NCBI RefSeq assembly: GCF_003660165.1
Contig: NZ_CP032829.1
Location: forward strand, 2,369,001 to 2,433,000
Source of the DNA: Sphingomonas paeninsulae
GTDB taxonomy: Bacteria; Pseudomonadota; Alphaproteobacteria; Sphingomonadales; Sphingomonadaceae
Direction: 5' to 3'
Length of the DNA: 64,000 nt
Numbering within the stretch: the first letter of the stretch is position 1; every line of letters begins with the position of its first letter. A model generated the notes under the pieces. The model searched no databases and was not told where the DNA came from. It was given only the letters and a program-made list of their open reading frames with translations. Of the stretch, positions 36,843-51,178 are shown piece by piece. A program made the position numbers and the translations under genes.

Positions 36843-38474
36843 ATGCCTGCAAAATATAGGGGGAGAGCGGCATTGGCCGGAACGCATACCGTTGAAGTCC
36901 AGACCATCGATATCAAGCGAGATCGGCTGGTCATCCTTGCGTCCTCGCTCGGCACGGTCTTCGAATGGTATGATTTTTTCGTTTACGGTACGCTCGCCGG
37001 GCTAATCGGAAAGCTGTTCTTTCCCGGAGCATCGCCCAGCGCGGGTTTTCTGCTGGCGCTGGCGACGTTCGGTGCCGGGTTCGGCGTCCGGCCGATCGGG
37101 GCCGTCGTTTTTGGCGTGTTGGGCGACCGGCTCGGTCGGAAATACACGTTCCTGATCACGATTACATTGATGGGTCTTGCGACCGGCGCGATCGGTTTTC
37201 TGCCGACCTATGCTCAGGCGGGGATCATCGCGCCGGTGTTATTGGTCGGAATGCGCCTGTTGCAGGGGCTGGCGCTCGGTGGTGAATATGGCGGCGCGGC
37301 GGTCTATGTCGCGGAACATGCGCCCGCGCATCGCCGCGGTTTTTACACGAGCTTCATTCAGGCCAGCGTGATCGGTGGTTTCCTGCTGAGCCTTGCCGTC
37401 GTTCTGGCGTCCGGCGCGTTCGTTGACCCTGCTCAATGGGAAGCATGGGGCTGGCGCATCCCATTCCTGTTCTCATTCCTGCTGCTCGCCGTATCATTGT
37501 GGATTCGGCTTAAGTTGAAGGAAAGCCCGGTTTTTGCGGCGATGAAAGCCGCAGGCACAACCGCAAAAAACCCATTGCGCGAAGCGTTCGACAGCAGTGC
37601 CAAGGTCCGTCGCGTACTCGCCGTGATGATCGGCGTCGCAGCCGGCCTGACCGTGGTCTGGTACACGGCCCAGTTTCAAGCGCTGTATTTCCTGCAAAAT
37701 GCCTTGCGGATGGACGATACTGCGGCGCGCATCGTAATCGGTATCGCCGCTTGTTTCAGCCTTGTCTGGTTTGTGCTGTTCGGATGGCTGTCGGATAAAA
37801 TCGGACGCAAGAAGATCATCCTGACCGGTTATGCGCTGACCGTCGTCCTGATGTTCCCACTGTTTCACTGGATGGCAAATCTCGCTAATCCCGGCTTGAG
37901 CGCAGCAATGGAACGGTCGCCCGTCGTCGTGACCGGAAGTGATTGTAGTTACGACCCATTTGCTACCAAAGGACAAGCAACGGCTTGCGGCAAATTGCTC
38001 GATGCGCTGTCCAAAAAGGGCGTTGCCTACACAAAGGTGGAAGGTGCACGAGGGGCAGCACCCGATGTCACTATTGGTGGCACGCGGGTCGATGTTTCCG
38101 ATCCAGTGCTTCTCGACGCTGCGCTGAAGGCGAAGGGCTATCCACTCGACAAAACGGTGCCGCCGTTTCGCAAGGCTGCGCTGTTGGTGCTGGTCGTCAC
38201 CATCATCGGGTTCCTGTCGGGCATGACCTATGGCCCAGTCGCGGCCTATCTGGTGGAACTGTTCCCTGCGCGCACACGCTACACGTCGCTGTCGATTCCC
38301 TATCACATAGGAACGGGATATTTTGGGGGGTTCTTACCGTTTATCAGCCAATATATGGTTGCGCGATCGGGCGATCCTTTTGCCGGCGTCTGGTACACCG
38401 TCATCGTCGTGGCGCTCGCTTTTGTCATTCTTGCGTTCGGATTGCCTGAAACTTCGGGGAAAGAACTGGACTGA
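36843..38474 (+). CDS. MHS family MFS transporter with a large loop insertion
   Basis: A 543-residue metabolite:proton symporter type protein. The N-terminal half is standard: ASSLGTVFEWYDFFVYGTLA, GDRLGRKYTF, RLLQGLALGGEYGGAAVYVAEHAP. Between the eighth and ninth spans a hydrophilic insertion of about 85 residues occupies roughly 354-438 and contains two cysteines (GSDCSYDPF, TACGKLL). The substrate is unknown. The first codon could instead be a TTG at 36873, behind AGGGGGAG, which starts LAGTHTVEV. It follows glmS by about 40 bases. Confidence 0.85.
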   Translation: MPAKYRGRAALAGTHTVEVQTIDIKRDRLVILASSLGTVFEWYDFFVYGTLAGLIGKLFFPGASPSAGFLLALATFGAGFGVRPIGAVVFGVLGDRLGRKYTFLITITLMGLATGAIGFLPTYAQAGIIAPVLLVGMRLLQGLALGGEYGGAAVYVAEHAPAHRRGFYTSFIQASVIGGFLLSLAVVLASGAFVDPAQWEAWGWRIPFLFSFLLLAVSLWIRLKLKESPVFAAMKAAGTTAKNPLREAFDSSAKVRRVLAVMIGVAAGLTVVWYTAQFQALYFLQNALRMDDTAARIVIGIAACFSLVWFVLFGWLSDKIGRKKIILTGYALTVVLMFPLFHWMANLANPGLSAAMERSPVVVTGSDCSYDPFATKGQATACGKLLDALSKKGVAYTKVEGARGAAPDVTIGGTRVDVSDPVLLDAALKAKGYPLDKTVPPFRKAALLVLVVTIIGFLSGMTYGPVAAYLVELFPARTRYTSLSIPYHIGTGYFGGFLPFISQYMVARSGDPFAGVWYTVIVVALAFVILAFGLPETSGKELD

Positions 38475-38502
38475 ACGGCCGCAAACTATATCGCGTGCGT
38501 CG

Positions 38503-39539
38503 ATGACTGCTGCTCCTTCTTCTCCGTTACGCCTGTCGCTCGATGGTGCCGCTCTTGTCGCGAACTGGCGCTGGCTCGCCGAACGGAGCGGCGCAGCGGC
38601 GTGCGGCGCTGCGATCAAAGCTGACGGTTATGGGCTGGGCGCGCGGGGCGTTTTCGATCGACTGAGCAATGCTGGGTGTTGCGATTTTTTCGTCGCGACC
38701 TGGGCGGAGGCAGCTGCGCTGGGCTCGTTCGCTGACGGTATTGCCCTGTCGGTACTTCATGGCGTTCGATTGGAGGACATGGCGGTTGCGATCGATAGCC
38801 GGGCACATCCTGTTCTGAACACACGGGATCAGGTACTACGGTGGCGTTCCACCGGATTGCCTTGCGATGTGATGATCGACACCGGGATGAACCGCCTTGG
38901 CCTGTCGGAATGCGATGTGGCAGATGGTTTGCTCGACGGACTGCTGATCGAAACGCTGATGAGCCACTTCGCCTGCGCCGATGAGGACTCGGCGATGAAC
39001 GGTCAACAGCTGGCGAGCTTTGTCGCGCTGACTGGCAAAACTTCGGCGAAGCGAATGAGCATTGCCAATTCCGCCGGCATTCTTGTCGGTAAATCTGCCA
39101 ACTTCGACCTGACACGACCGGGGCTGGCAATCTACGGCGGTATCCCTCGTGCCGAAGCCGAAGGGCATATTGCTCAGGTTGTTTACCTTCAGGTGCAGAT
39201 CATTCAACGTCGGCTGGTGCGTGCAGGTGAGCCGGTCGGTTATGGCGCAACATTCATTGCGGAAAAAGACACTGAAATCGCGATCCTGAACTTGGGTTAT
39301 GCAGACGGTTATCTGCGCAGTTTCGCCCTCGGGGGGCGGCCGGGCAGGGGCGTTTCCCCGTCGCGGGAAGAGTGTCGATGGACCTGATCGCGATCTGCGT
39401 CGATGCAGAACGGGCTTTGGGCGAAGGCGATTGGGTAACGATCGACTATAATTTGCCAAGTGCAAGCGTAATCTCAGGCCTGTCGCAATATGAACTCCTG
39501 ACGGGTCTCGGTAAGCGATTTGACCGCATCTGGTTGTAA
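38503..39539 (+). CDS. alr: alanine racemase, frame broken by one missing base
   Basis: Interconverts L- and D-alanine with PLP for peptidoglycan. The first part has the PLP lysine motif AIKADGYGLG, and MIDTGMNRLGL, ANSAGIL and RPGLAIYGG follow. Near 39331-39336 (a run of six G) the frame shifts; the resulting stop is at 39387. One extra G gives LGGAAGQGRFPVAGRVSMDLI, the canonical C-terminal catalytic segment with tyrosine-containing domain, to the stop at 39539. The corrected length of about 345 is normal. This is most likely a base-call error, since D-alanine is essential. Confidence 0.9.
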
Positions 39540-39725
39540 GTTGCGGAAATTAATATGTGTTCATCGGCTTCAGAGTGGTCCGAACCGACTGCAGTGCAGC
39601 GACAGACATAGTTTCAGTGACCCTTGGCAATGTTGCGAAATGCTGCGCGTCAAACGCCGTCCTGTTGTTGCAGTGCGTCATCATAAGATGCTAGGCTTAG
39701 GCGATTTTATAATGGGGATCGCGCG

Positions 39726-40304
39726 ATGGCTAAAAAACCGGAATTGAATGCCGATGGCGAGCCTGCTGCGGTTATCATCAAGAAATATGCTAACCGTCGT
39801 CTCTATAATACCGAAAGCTCAAGCTATATCACTTTGGAGCACCTCGCCAAGCTGACTCGTGAAGGTCGCGAATTCAAGGTTCTCGATGCCAAGAGTGACG
39901 AGGACATTACCCACAGTGTTCTGACCCAGATCATTATGGATGAAGAAAGCCGGGGCGAGACGATGCTGCCGTCCAGTTTTCTCCGCCAGCTTATTTCGAT
40001 GTACGGTGATTCGATGCAGTCGATGGTGCCGCAATATCTAGAAGCATCGATGGTGGCATTCCGGCGTAACCAAACGCAATTCCATGATGCACTGAAAGGC
40101 GCTTTTACGGCTGGACCGTTTGCCGAGTTGACCAAGCGCAACATGGCAATGTTCGAAGCTGCCGCGAGTGCTTTCAAGCCAGGATCGGAAAGCGCCGAAA
40201 CTCCATCCGCATCCGAGCCGACGGCTGATCCGTCCAAGGACGACGAGATTGCGGCACTGAAAGCACAACTTGCTAGCCTTCAGGCAAAAGCTGCCAAGGG
40301 CTGA
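39726..40304 (+). CDS. phaR: polyhydroxyalkanoate synthesis repressor PhaR
   Basis: Controls PHB granule gene expression and binds both DNA and polymer. The 192-residue protein has the N-terminal PHB/PHA accumulation domain IIKKYANRRLYNTESSSYITLEHLA at residues 18-42, a central EESRGETMLPSSFLRQLISMYG, and a variable tail rich in alanine, serine and glutamate. No pha synthase is nearby. The roughly 190 bases before it, from the alr stop, hold no gene. Confidence 0.92.
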   Translation: MAKKPELNADGEPAAVIIKKYANRRLYNTESSSYITLEHLAKLTREGREFKVLDAKSDEDITHSVLTQIIMDEESRGETMLPSSFLRQLISMYGDSMQSMVPQYLEASMVAFRRNQTQFHDALKGAFTAGPFAELTKRNMAMFEAAASAFKPGSESAETPSASEPTADPSKDDEIAALKAQLASLQAKAAKG

Positions 40305-40321
40305 TCGCTAGAGAACGCTGA

Positions 40322-41131
40322 TTATTTGCGCGGTTTGATAAAGCGCAGTGTCATCCGATCGCTTTCGCCGATCGCTGCAAAGCGCGCACGATCAGCATCG
40401 CCCTCGGCAAAGCTCGGCGGCAACGTCCACACACCTTTTGGATAGTCGTGCGTGTCGCGGGGATTGGCATTGATCTCGCTTGCTCCAGCGAACTGAAACC
40501 CTGCCTTTGCTGCCAGTGCCCGTACGGTGGATACTTTCAGGTAACCGCTTGCAGCCTCGCGCGCGATGTCCATGTTTTCGGGGAGTCGGTGATCCTCAAC
40601 CCCAAGTATCCCGCCGGGTTTCAGCATGGTAAAAATCTCCTGAAATGCAGTTTCTGCTGCACCGGGTTTGCCCATCCAATTATGGATGTTGCGAAACGTC
40701 AGTACCGCATCGACTGAGTTAGGGGCGATTTTCGGCTCAGTTGGTGTCGACGGAAAACGCGCACGGATGACTTTTCCATATGTCGCTAGATCGGTAGCGA
40801 GCTTCTTTGCGATCATGTCGTCATATTTTCCGGCAGGCGAAGCGACTGTCAGCCTGCCGCCCCCCGCGTTTACATAGGGCGTCAGAATTTCGGTGTACCA
40901 ACCTCCGAACGGCCACAACTCGACAATCTTGTCACCGGGTTTGATGCCAAAGAAAGCCAGTGTTTCCGCCGGATGGCGATACTGATCGCGGGCCTCGTTA
41001 GCCGGCGTCCGTGTCGGCGCTGCGACAGCCGCGTCGATCGCTGCACGGCTCGTGAGATCGGGTTTGGCTTGTGTAGCGACGGGCAGGGCAACGACGGCGA
41101 ACGCGGAAATCGCGAACAAATAGGGGCGCAT
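40322..41131 (-). CDS. exported class I SAM-methyltransferase-like protein
   Basis: A 269-residue protein with a signal peptide ending LPVATQA. Its mature part reads as a methyltransferase-like fold: GIKPGDKIVELWPFGGWYTEILTPYV, GRLTVASP and VDAVLTFRNIHNW. Such exported SAM-domain homologues are common in sphingomonads; since SAM is cytoplasmic, an enzymatic role is not assured. Converges on phaR. Confidence 0.75.
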   Translation of the reverse strand: MRPYLFAISAFAVVALPVATQAKPDLTSRAAIDAAVAAPTRTPANEARDQYRHPAETLAFFGIKPGDKIVELWPFGGWYTEILTPYVNAGGGRLTVASPAGKYDDMIAKKLATDLATYGKVIRARFPSTPTEPKIAPNSVDAVLTFRNIHNWMGKPGAAETAFQEIFTMLKPGGILGVEDHRLPENMDIAREAASGYLKVSTVRALAAKAGFQFAGASEINANPRDTHDYPKGVWTLPPSFAEGDADRARFAAIGESDRMTLRFIKPRK

Positions 41132-41193
41132 GGACTGTCCTCAGCTGATTAGGGCTGTGGTTAGTCTGGTCTTGAAGGGCCGGTAGCGCAACC

Positions 41194-42696
41194 TTAGAGG
41201 CACGCCTCCAAATATGGCTGGTCGAAGCCGTATTGTTTGGCCTTTTCCAGCGTGTAGGGACGCAGACCCATAGCACGGTACTCGCCAATGATCTTACCGT
41301 CGGCGTCCTCGTCAAGATATTCGAATTTGAATAATTGCTGGGTGACGATCACCGGGCCTTCCATGCCGATCACTTCGGTTACGTCGGTAACGCGGCGCGA
41401 ACCGTCGCGGAGACGTTTGACTTGAATGATGAGGTCGACCGAATCGGCGATCTGGCGCGAAATAGCTTCCTTGGGCATTTTGATGTCGCCCATCATGACC
41501 ATGTTTTCCATACGGGCGATGGCTTCGCGCGGGGAGTTGCTGTGCAGCGTACACATCGAACCATCATGGCCGGTGTTCATGGCCGCGAGCATGTCGAAAC
41601 ATTCCTGACCACGAATTTCGCCGAGGATGATGCGATCCGGGCGCATACGCAGGGCGTTGATGACAAGGTCGCGAATGGTAATCGCGCCCTGACCCTCAAG
41701 GTTGGCGGGGCGGGTTTCGAGTGGCAGCCAATGTGGCTGTTGCAGGCGAAGTTCGGCCGCGTCCTCAATCGTCAGAACGCGCTCGCCGGGGTCGATCATT
41801 TTCGACAATGCGTTGAGCATCGTCGTCTTACCCGAACCTGTACCGCCGGAAATCACGATGTTGAAGCGACAGGCACCCGCAATTTTTAGCGCGGTTGCCA
41901 TTTTATCCGACATTGATCCGCCCTTTGCCATCATGTCCAGAGTGATAGGCTTTGCGGAAAACTTACGAATCGAAATCGCGGTACCGCGTAGGGACAGCGG
42001 CGGCACGATGACGTTGACGCGTGATCCATCGGCAAGACGGGCATCGGCGAGAGGCGTTGTTTGATCGACGCGGCGGCCGACCGAGTTACAAATCCGCTGT
42101 GCGATTTGGAATAGATGTTCCTCGTCGCGGAACTGGATTGGGGCAATCATCAGCTTGCCCTTCTTTTCGATGTAGGTCTGATCGGGGCCGTTCACCATGA
42201 TGTCGGTGATCAGCGGATCGTTGAGCAATTCTTCCAAAGGCCCAAGTCCGAGTAACTCATCGACCAGTACCTTTTCCAGGGCGAATTGTTCGCGGCGGTT
42301 GAGGGTGTATTTCAGTTCGGCGAGAACTTCTCCGATGATAGGGCGGAATTCCTCGGCCAGCTCTTCTTTGTTGAGTGTGGCAGCCGCTTCGGGATCGATG
42401 CGTTCGAGGAGGCGCGGGAGTACCTGTTCCTTGATCTTGTGAACGCTGGCTTCGAATCCTTCGGCCTTTGGCACCACTTCGGCGTCGTTGGTCTGGCGAT
42501 CATTGAGACGCGACATCGCGTCGGCGTTGCGATCGTTCGAACGCGGTTTGGGTTCTTCGGGTGCGGTTTCGATGGGCGGAAATTGCGCGCCGCCCTCTGG
42601 GCCGCTGGAGCCTTGCATGGGGCGTGCGACTCCGAACGCTGGGCGATTGCCACCCGTTGTACCGGTTATCCCACCACGTCGTCCGAAAGCGCTCAT
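41194..42696 (-). CDS. cpaF: CpaF-family Tad/Flp pilus secretion ATPase
   Basis: Hexameric ATPase that powers Flp pilus assembly. The 500-residue protein has Walker [12 protein letters not shown], an Asp box and Walker [14 protein letters not shown], and the His box region [14 protein letters not shown] 42696 ([13 protein letters not shown]) follows AGGG by six bases. The N-terminal 90 residues are low-complexity. No other tad/cpa genes are in the window, so it is either an orphan or the edge of a locus elsewhere. Confidence 0.9.
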   Translation of the reverse strand: MSAFGRRGGITGTTGGNRPAFGVARPMQGSSGPEGGAQFPPIETAPEEPKPRSNDRNADAMSRLNDRQTNDAEVVPKAEGFEASVHKIKEQVLPRLLERIDPEAAATLNKEELAEEFRPIIGEVLAELKYTLNRREQFALEKVLVDELLGLGPLEELLNDPLITDIMVNGPDQTYIEKKGKLMIAPIQFRDEEHLFQIAQRICNSVGRRVDQTTPLADARLADGSRVNVIVPPLSLRGTAISIRKFSAKPITLDMMAKGGSMSDKMATALKIAGACRFNIVISGGTGSGKTTMLNALSKMIDPGERVLTIEDAAELRLQQPHWLPLETRPANLEGQGAITIRDLVINALRMRPDRIILGEIRGQECFDMLAAMNTGHDGSMCTLHSNSPREAIARMENMVMMGDIKMPKEAISRQIADSVDLIIQVKRLRDGSRRVTDVTEVIGMEGPVIVTQQLFKFEYLDEDADGKIIGEYRAMGLRPYTLEKAKQYGFDQPYLEACL

Positions 42697-42832
42697 ATAA
42701 TACCCTGAACCAGTCGAGTGCATGCCAATGAAGGCATGATCAATAAGGGTGAATAGGGCGGAAACCTTTTAGATTGGCTTAATATGCGAGAGAGGGGGCC
42801 GCATCGGAGATGGGAACAATGGCAGAATCAAA

Positions 42833-42918
42833 ACCGCTTCCCCGAGTCTGTCGAAGATCGGCCTGCCTTTCCGTGTGACGGAAGCAGGGCAGTCCTTCGA
42901 CAGCCTCGGGGAAGCGGT
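42833..42918. repeat. 86-bp near-perfect palindrome after atpC
   Basis: Arms 42833-42856 and 42895-42918 match with one mismatch (24 bases each), and the 38 bases between contain a second near-complementary pair around cctgcctttccgt and acggaagcagg, so most of the 86 bases fold as one long stem. It lies just after the atpC stop (minus strand) and before cpaF. Possible terminator for the atp operon, or a REP-like mobile repeat of the cttcgaca type. Its copy number elsewhere is not known to me. Confidence 0.75.
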
Positions 42919-42948
42919 AATAACGTCGGCATTTCGCCGGGATAGGTT

Positions 42949-43215
42949 TTAGGCGAGCAGCGTCGCGTGTTCGGCGAGGACGGTAAGCCCGGCATCGCTC
43001 ACTTCGGCGAAACCGCCAGCAACGGTGATCCGCTGGCTGATGGTCGTGGGGTTTGAATAAATCCGAATCTCGCCATCGCGGATCGTGGTCATCACCGGCG
43101 CATGGCCGTGGAGGATGCCCATATCGCCTTCGCTCCCCGGAATAACGATCATGTGTGCGTCCGCACTCAGGACCGCGCGTTCCGGGGTTACCAGTTCGAA
43201 GTGGATGTCAGCCAT
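42949..43215 (-). CDS. atpC: ATP synthase F1 subunit epsilon
   Basis: Regulatory subunit of F1. The 88-residue protein has the N-terminal beta domain (HFELVTPERAVLSADAHMIVIPGSEGDMGILHGHAP) and the family's VAGGFAEVSDAGLTVLAE. It is shorter than many epsilon subunits, with little of the C-terminal helical hairpin. Starts two bases after the atpD stop; last gene of the operon. Confidence 0.93.
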   Translation of the reverse strand: MADIHFELVTPERAVLSADAHMIVIPGSEGDMGILHGHAPVMTTIRDGEIRIYSNPTTISQRITVAGGFAEVSDAGLTVLAEHATLLA

Positions 43216-43217
43216 TT

Positions 43218-47747
<4,530 letters not shown>

Positions 47748-47890
47748 GCGTGACAGTCCCCTGAGTAATATTTAAGTCGACTGGATTGGGCGGCAAAGCT
47801 CCCGATAGCCGACGGCGCGCGCCTAGCATCGCTATTGCTGCGACGCAAGGTGGGAGGCTAAGGTTTGGCGAAACCAAAAGAGTATAGACG

Positions 47891-48559
47891 ATGCCTTTCG
47901 AGAAAATGACCATGTCCGACGGCGCGGAAATAGAAGTGTATCGGGCAACTCCCGCTGGCGAGCGGCGTGGCGGCCTTGTTCTGATTCAGGAGATTTTCGG
48001 GGTCACTGAACATATTCAGGAACTGTGTGACGGATATGCGGCGGACGGTTACGAAGTGCTGGCTCCCGCACTCTACGACCGCGAGCATCCGGGCTTTCGC
48101 GCGAGCTATGATGGGCCGGGATTGGAGCGGGCGATAGAACTAGCGCGCAAACTGCATCCATTCGAGCTTTCGATGGAGGATACCAAGACCTGCGTCGATG
48201 CGCTGAAAGCAAAGGGACCGGTTTTTATCACGGGATATTGTTACGGCGGCTCGGTGGCGTTTCTGGCAGCGTGTCGGATCGAGGGAATCGCAGCGTCATC
48301 GGGATATTATGGTAGCCTGATTAAGAACTACCCGACCGAACATCCCAGATGCCCGACGATATTACACTTCGGACGATTCGATACCGGCATCCCGATTACC
48401 GATGTCGATGCGGTCGAGGAAGCGCAGCCCGATGTGACGGTTTATGTGTACGAGGCGGGGCACGGGTTCAATTCGGACCGCCGCAAGGATTATCATGACC
48501 AGAGTGCGGTTTTGGCGCGGGAAAGGACGTTGGCGCTGTTCAGACAGAATGGCGGGTGA
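47891..48559 (+). CDS. dienelactone hydrolase family protein
   Basis: An alpha/beta hydrolase of 222 residues with the cysteine nucleophile elbow GYCYGGS, the glutamate in LIQEIFGV, an aspartate in GRFDTGIP and the histidine in AGHGFNSD, so a complete catalytic set. Dienelactone hydrolases open enol-lactones in aromatic degradation, but many homologues have other substrates. No ring-cleavage genes lie nearby. The ada gene follows after 70 bases. Confidence 0.88.
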   Translation: MPFEKMTMSDGAEIEVYRATPAGERRGGLVLIQEIFGVTEHIQELCDGYAADGYEVLAPALYDREHPGFRASYDGPGLERAIELARKLHPFELSMEDTKTCVDALKAKGPVFITGYCYGGSVAFLAACRIEGIAASSGYYGSLIKNYPTEHPRCPTILHFGRFDTGIPITDVDAVEEAQPDVTVYVYEAGHGFNSDRRKDYHDQSAVLARERTLALFRQNGG

Positions 48560-48629
48560 TGTTTGCGCGATGATGTTTGACCGCAAGCAACGGGATGCGG
48601 CGAATGGACTGTCGTCGTATCGTTGAGCC

Positions 48630-49658
48630 ATGAACAATATCGACACGGATAAAGCGTGGGCTGCTTTCCTGGCGCGGGACCGTTTGTTTGACGGACAGTT
48701 CGTCGGCGCGGTCAAAACGACAGGCATTTATTGTAAGCCAAGTTGCGCCGCACGGCATCCACTCAGACAGAATATGGCGTTCTATGCTGATGGAGCAGCA
48801 GCGCGGGCTGCAGGATTTCGAGCTTGCCTGCGGTGTCGGCCCGACGAGATCGGACGCGACCGGGAAGCCGTGGCGAAGGCGCTCGCGATTATCGAGGCTG
48901 CAGAGGAAATTGTAGGGCTGGAAGCGTTGGCGTTCGCGGTTGGCTATGCTCCGCACCATTTTCACCGGCTGTTCAAGCGAGATACCGGGGTTACACCTGC
49001 CGCTTATGCGCGCGGTTTGCGGGCGAAACGCGCCGAGATTGCACTGGAAGGAGATGGGTCCGTGACTGAAGCGCTGTATGATGCGGGGTATCAGAGTCCA
49101 AGCCGCTTTTACGCCGCGGCTCCTGACCGGCTCGGTATGACGCCGTCGGCCTGGAAAAGGGGCGGTGCGGGTGTGGTGATTCGTTATGCCATTGTGGAAA
49201 CCACGCTGGGATCGATGATGTTGGCCGCGACCGACCGGGGGATTTGCCGCCTCTCGTTCGATGAGGATGAAACAGAGTTGCGTCTTCGGTTTCCTAACGC
49301 GACCATCGAGGCTGGCGGAGAGGCGATGGCCGAACTGGTGGACGGGGCAGTCGCTGCGGTTGCCGACCCGGCGCATTTGCCCGATTTGCCGCTCGATATT
49401 GCGGGGACGGTGTTCCAGCAGGCGGTGTGGCGCGAACTGGCGCGGATTCCTGCGGGCCAGACGCTGAGCTATGCTGCGCTCGCGGCGAAGGCTGGCAATC
49501 CGAAAGCAGTGCGCGCAGCGGGGACGGCTTGCGGGGCCAATCAGGTTTCCGTGTTGATACCCTGCCACCGGGCGTTGCGGACAGATGGGACGCTGGGCGG
49601 ATATGCCTATGGACTGGAGCGGAAGATCGAACTGCTGAAGCGCGAGGCTAAGGCTTAG
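48630..49658 (+). CDS. ada: bifunctional Ada: regulator and O6-methylguanine-DNA methyltransferase
   Basis: Repairs O6-methylguanine and methylphosphotriesters and activates its own regulon. The 342-residue protein has the N-terminal zinc domain with C35, C39, C65 and C68 (IYCKPSC and ACLRC), an AraC-like DNA-binding part (ALAFAVGYAPHHFHRLFKRDTGVTPAAYARGLR) and the C-terminal methyltransferase with the acceptor site VLIPCHRAL. The complete layout suggests a full adaptive response. No alkA or alkB is nearby. Confidence 0.95.
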   Translation: MNNIDTDKAWAAFLARDRLFDGQFVGAVKTTGIYCKPSCAARHPLRQNMAFYADGAAARAAGFRACLRCRPDEIGRDREAVAKALAIIEAAEEIVGLEALAFAVGYAPHHFHRLFKRDTGVTPAAYARGLRAKRAEIALEGDGSVTEALYDAGYQSPSRFYAAAPDRLGMTPSAWKRGGAGVVIRYAIVETTLGSMMLAATDRGICRLSFDEDETELRLRFPNATIEAGGEAMAELVDGAVAAVADPAHLPDLPLDIAGTVFQQAVWRELARIPAGQTLSYAALAAKAGNPKAVRAAGTACGANQVSVLIPCHRALRTDGTLGGYAYGLERKIELLKREAKA

Positions 49659-51165
49659 GGCCAGCTCGGCAATCGAACACGAGCCGCTCGTTTGGCGTCG
49701 TGGGCAGCGTCTGGCGGATGGCGGTCTGCATATCGCTGACCGATTGGCGCGCTGCCGGGTCGGTTTCGCAGCCGTTTGCCGGATAGCGTGCGCGGATCGC
49801 TCGGGCGGCGTCCATCGCGTCGGCGGCCATCAAATAGCGTTCGACGATGTAGCGGCGTTTCGCTGGGTCGAACGTTTGCACAGTTATCGTCGGTTCGGTG
49901 TTCGGCACGAATGCCCGGCTCCACGTTCCGGCATTCGCACCATATTGAGTCTTGCCATTGACGCAGCCGTTATCCTGCCAGTCAAGCGGAACGTCATCGG
50001 TTTTTGAAACGGTTACGCGGCTGCGATCGGGGACCAGTGTGCAGATGTTTTGGCCGGCTGCGCTGACGGCGGTGTCGGCGACCTTTATGACGACGGGGTG
50101 ATTGGTGGCGTAGCGGTCCTCGACGTCGCTGAACTTTGGTCTGCCGAGAAAGACGATGACCGAGGCGAGGATGAGCGCGACGCCGATAATGGCGGCGATG
50201 ATCGCCAGCCTGTTATGCTTTTCCATTTGGCTGACCCCGGCACCGGCAAGCGCGAGTGCGCCGAACACGAGCAGGACCGCCGCGATTGCCATTCCGTTTT
50301 CGCGCTCTCCGGAAATCTGATCGCGGATGGTCAGTTTTTCCTGAGCGGCCTTGGCTGCGTCGGCGGCACCGCGCCGCGCTTCGAGGGCGGCGGCATCTTC
50401 GTCGGATTTTGTAAGGGCGGCATCGCGGGCTCCGGCTTCGCTTTCCGAAAGGCAGGGAGTGGCGACGAGTGCTGCCGCAACGCCTGCTTTTTGTAGGAAA
50501 GGCGCGAGTTCGCGGACGGATATTGCGAAGGCGAATGTCGAATCGATGCCTTCGCTTAGCGAGAGGAAACTGTTGATACCGACCACGCGACCGCAGGCGT
50601 CGACCAGAGGGCCACCGGAGTTGCCGCGTCCGATTGCCGCATCATGGAGTACGGTATCGAACCGTGCATTCGACCGGCGTCCGGCGACGTGGCCGAGTGA
50701 TTTTACCGGAGATTGCGGTGTAACGACGGTATCCATGCTGCCCGCCAGCGCGCGATCGACGCCATAAGGATAGCCGATCGCGGCAACTGAAGCGCCGTCG
50801 GGCATAATGCCCGAATAAAGCGTCGCCGGTGGGATGCGACCAGTGCCGATATCGACGACAGCCAGGTCGAGGTCGGCGCGATAGGCGACCACCTTTCCTT
50901 CGTAACGGCGAGTGCCTTCGGATGGGACGATGCCGACGAAACCGTCGCCCTTTACGGCGCTTTCGACAACATGGGCGTTGGTGAGGATCTGGTTGGGCGT
51001 GACGGCGACGCCGCTGCCCATGCCGACTTCGCTGCCCTCTTCACCGCCGGAAACGACCACGACGCGGACCACGCTGCGTGAAACCGCGTCGATGTCGCGA
51101 TTGTCCTGCGCCAGCGCGGGGATGGCGACGCACAGCAACAGCAATCCGAACCACCGACGAATCAT
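49648..51165 (-). CDS. trypsin-like serine protease with C-terminal membrane spans
   Basis: A 505-residue exported protein starting MIRRWFGLLLLCVAIPALAQ, a signal peptide. The trypsin fold shows the triad: LTNAHVVES (His), YRADLDLAVVD (Asp) and IGRGNSGGPLVDA (Ser). Then a helical linker rich in alanine and glutamate (ALTKSDEDAAALEARRGAADAAKAAQEKL) and two hydrophobic spans (AIAAVLLVFGALALAGAGV and LAIIAAIIGVALILASVIVFL), followed by a C-terminal domain of about 130 residues. No PDZ domain, so not DegP. A longer open frame exists upstream to 51678 but is antisense to the priA end. Its last 11 bases overlap ada. Confidence 0.8.
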   Translation of the reverse strand: MIRRWFGLLLLCVAIPALAQDNRDIDAVSRSVVRVVVVSGGEEGSEVGMGSGVAVTPNQILTNAHVVESAVKGDGFVGIVPSEGTRRYEGKVVAYRADLDLAVVDIGTGRIPPATLYSGIMPDGASVAAIGYPYGVDRALAGSMDTVVTPQSPVKSLGHVAGRRSNARFDTVLHDAAIGRGNSGGPLVDACGRVVGINSFLSLSEGIDSTFAFAISVRELAPFLQKAGVAAALVATPCLSESEAGARDAALTKSDEDAAALEARRGAADAAKAAQEKLTIRDQISGERENGMAIAAVLLVFGALALAGAGVSQMEKHNRLAIIAAIIGVALILASVIVFLGRPKFSDVEDRYATNHPVVIKVADTAVSAAGQNICTLVPDRSRVTVSKTDDVPLDWQDNGCVNGKTQYGANAGTWSRAFVPNTEPTITVQTFDPAKRRYIVERYLMAADAMDAARAIRARYPANGCETDPAARQSVSDMQTAIRQTLPTTPNERLVFDCRAGPKP

Positions 51166-51178
51166 GAAAACCACCCCA

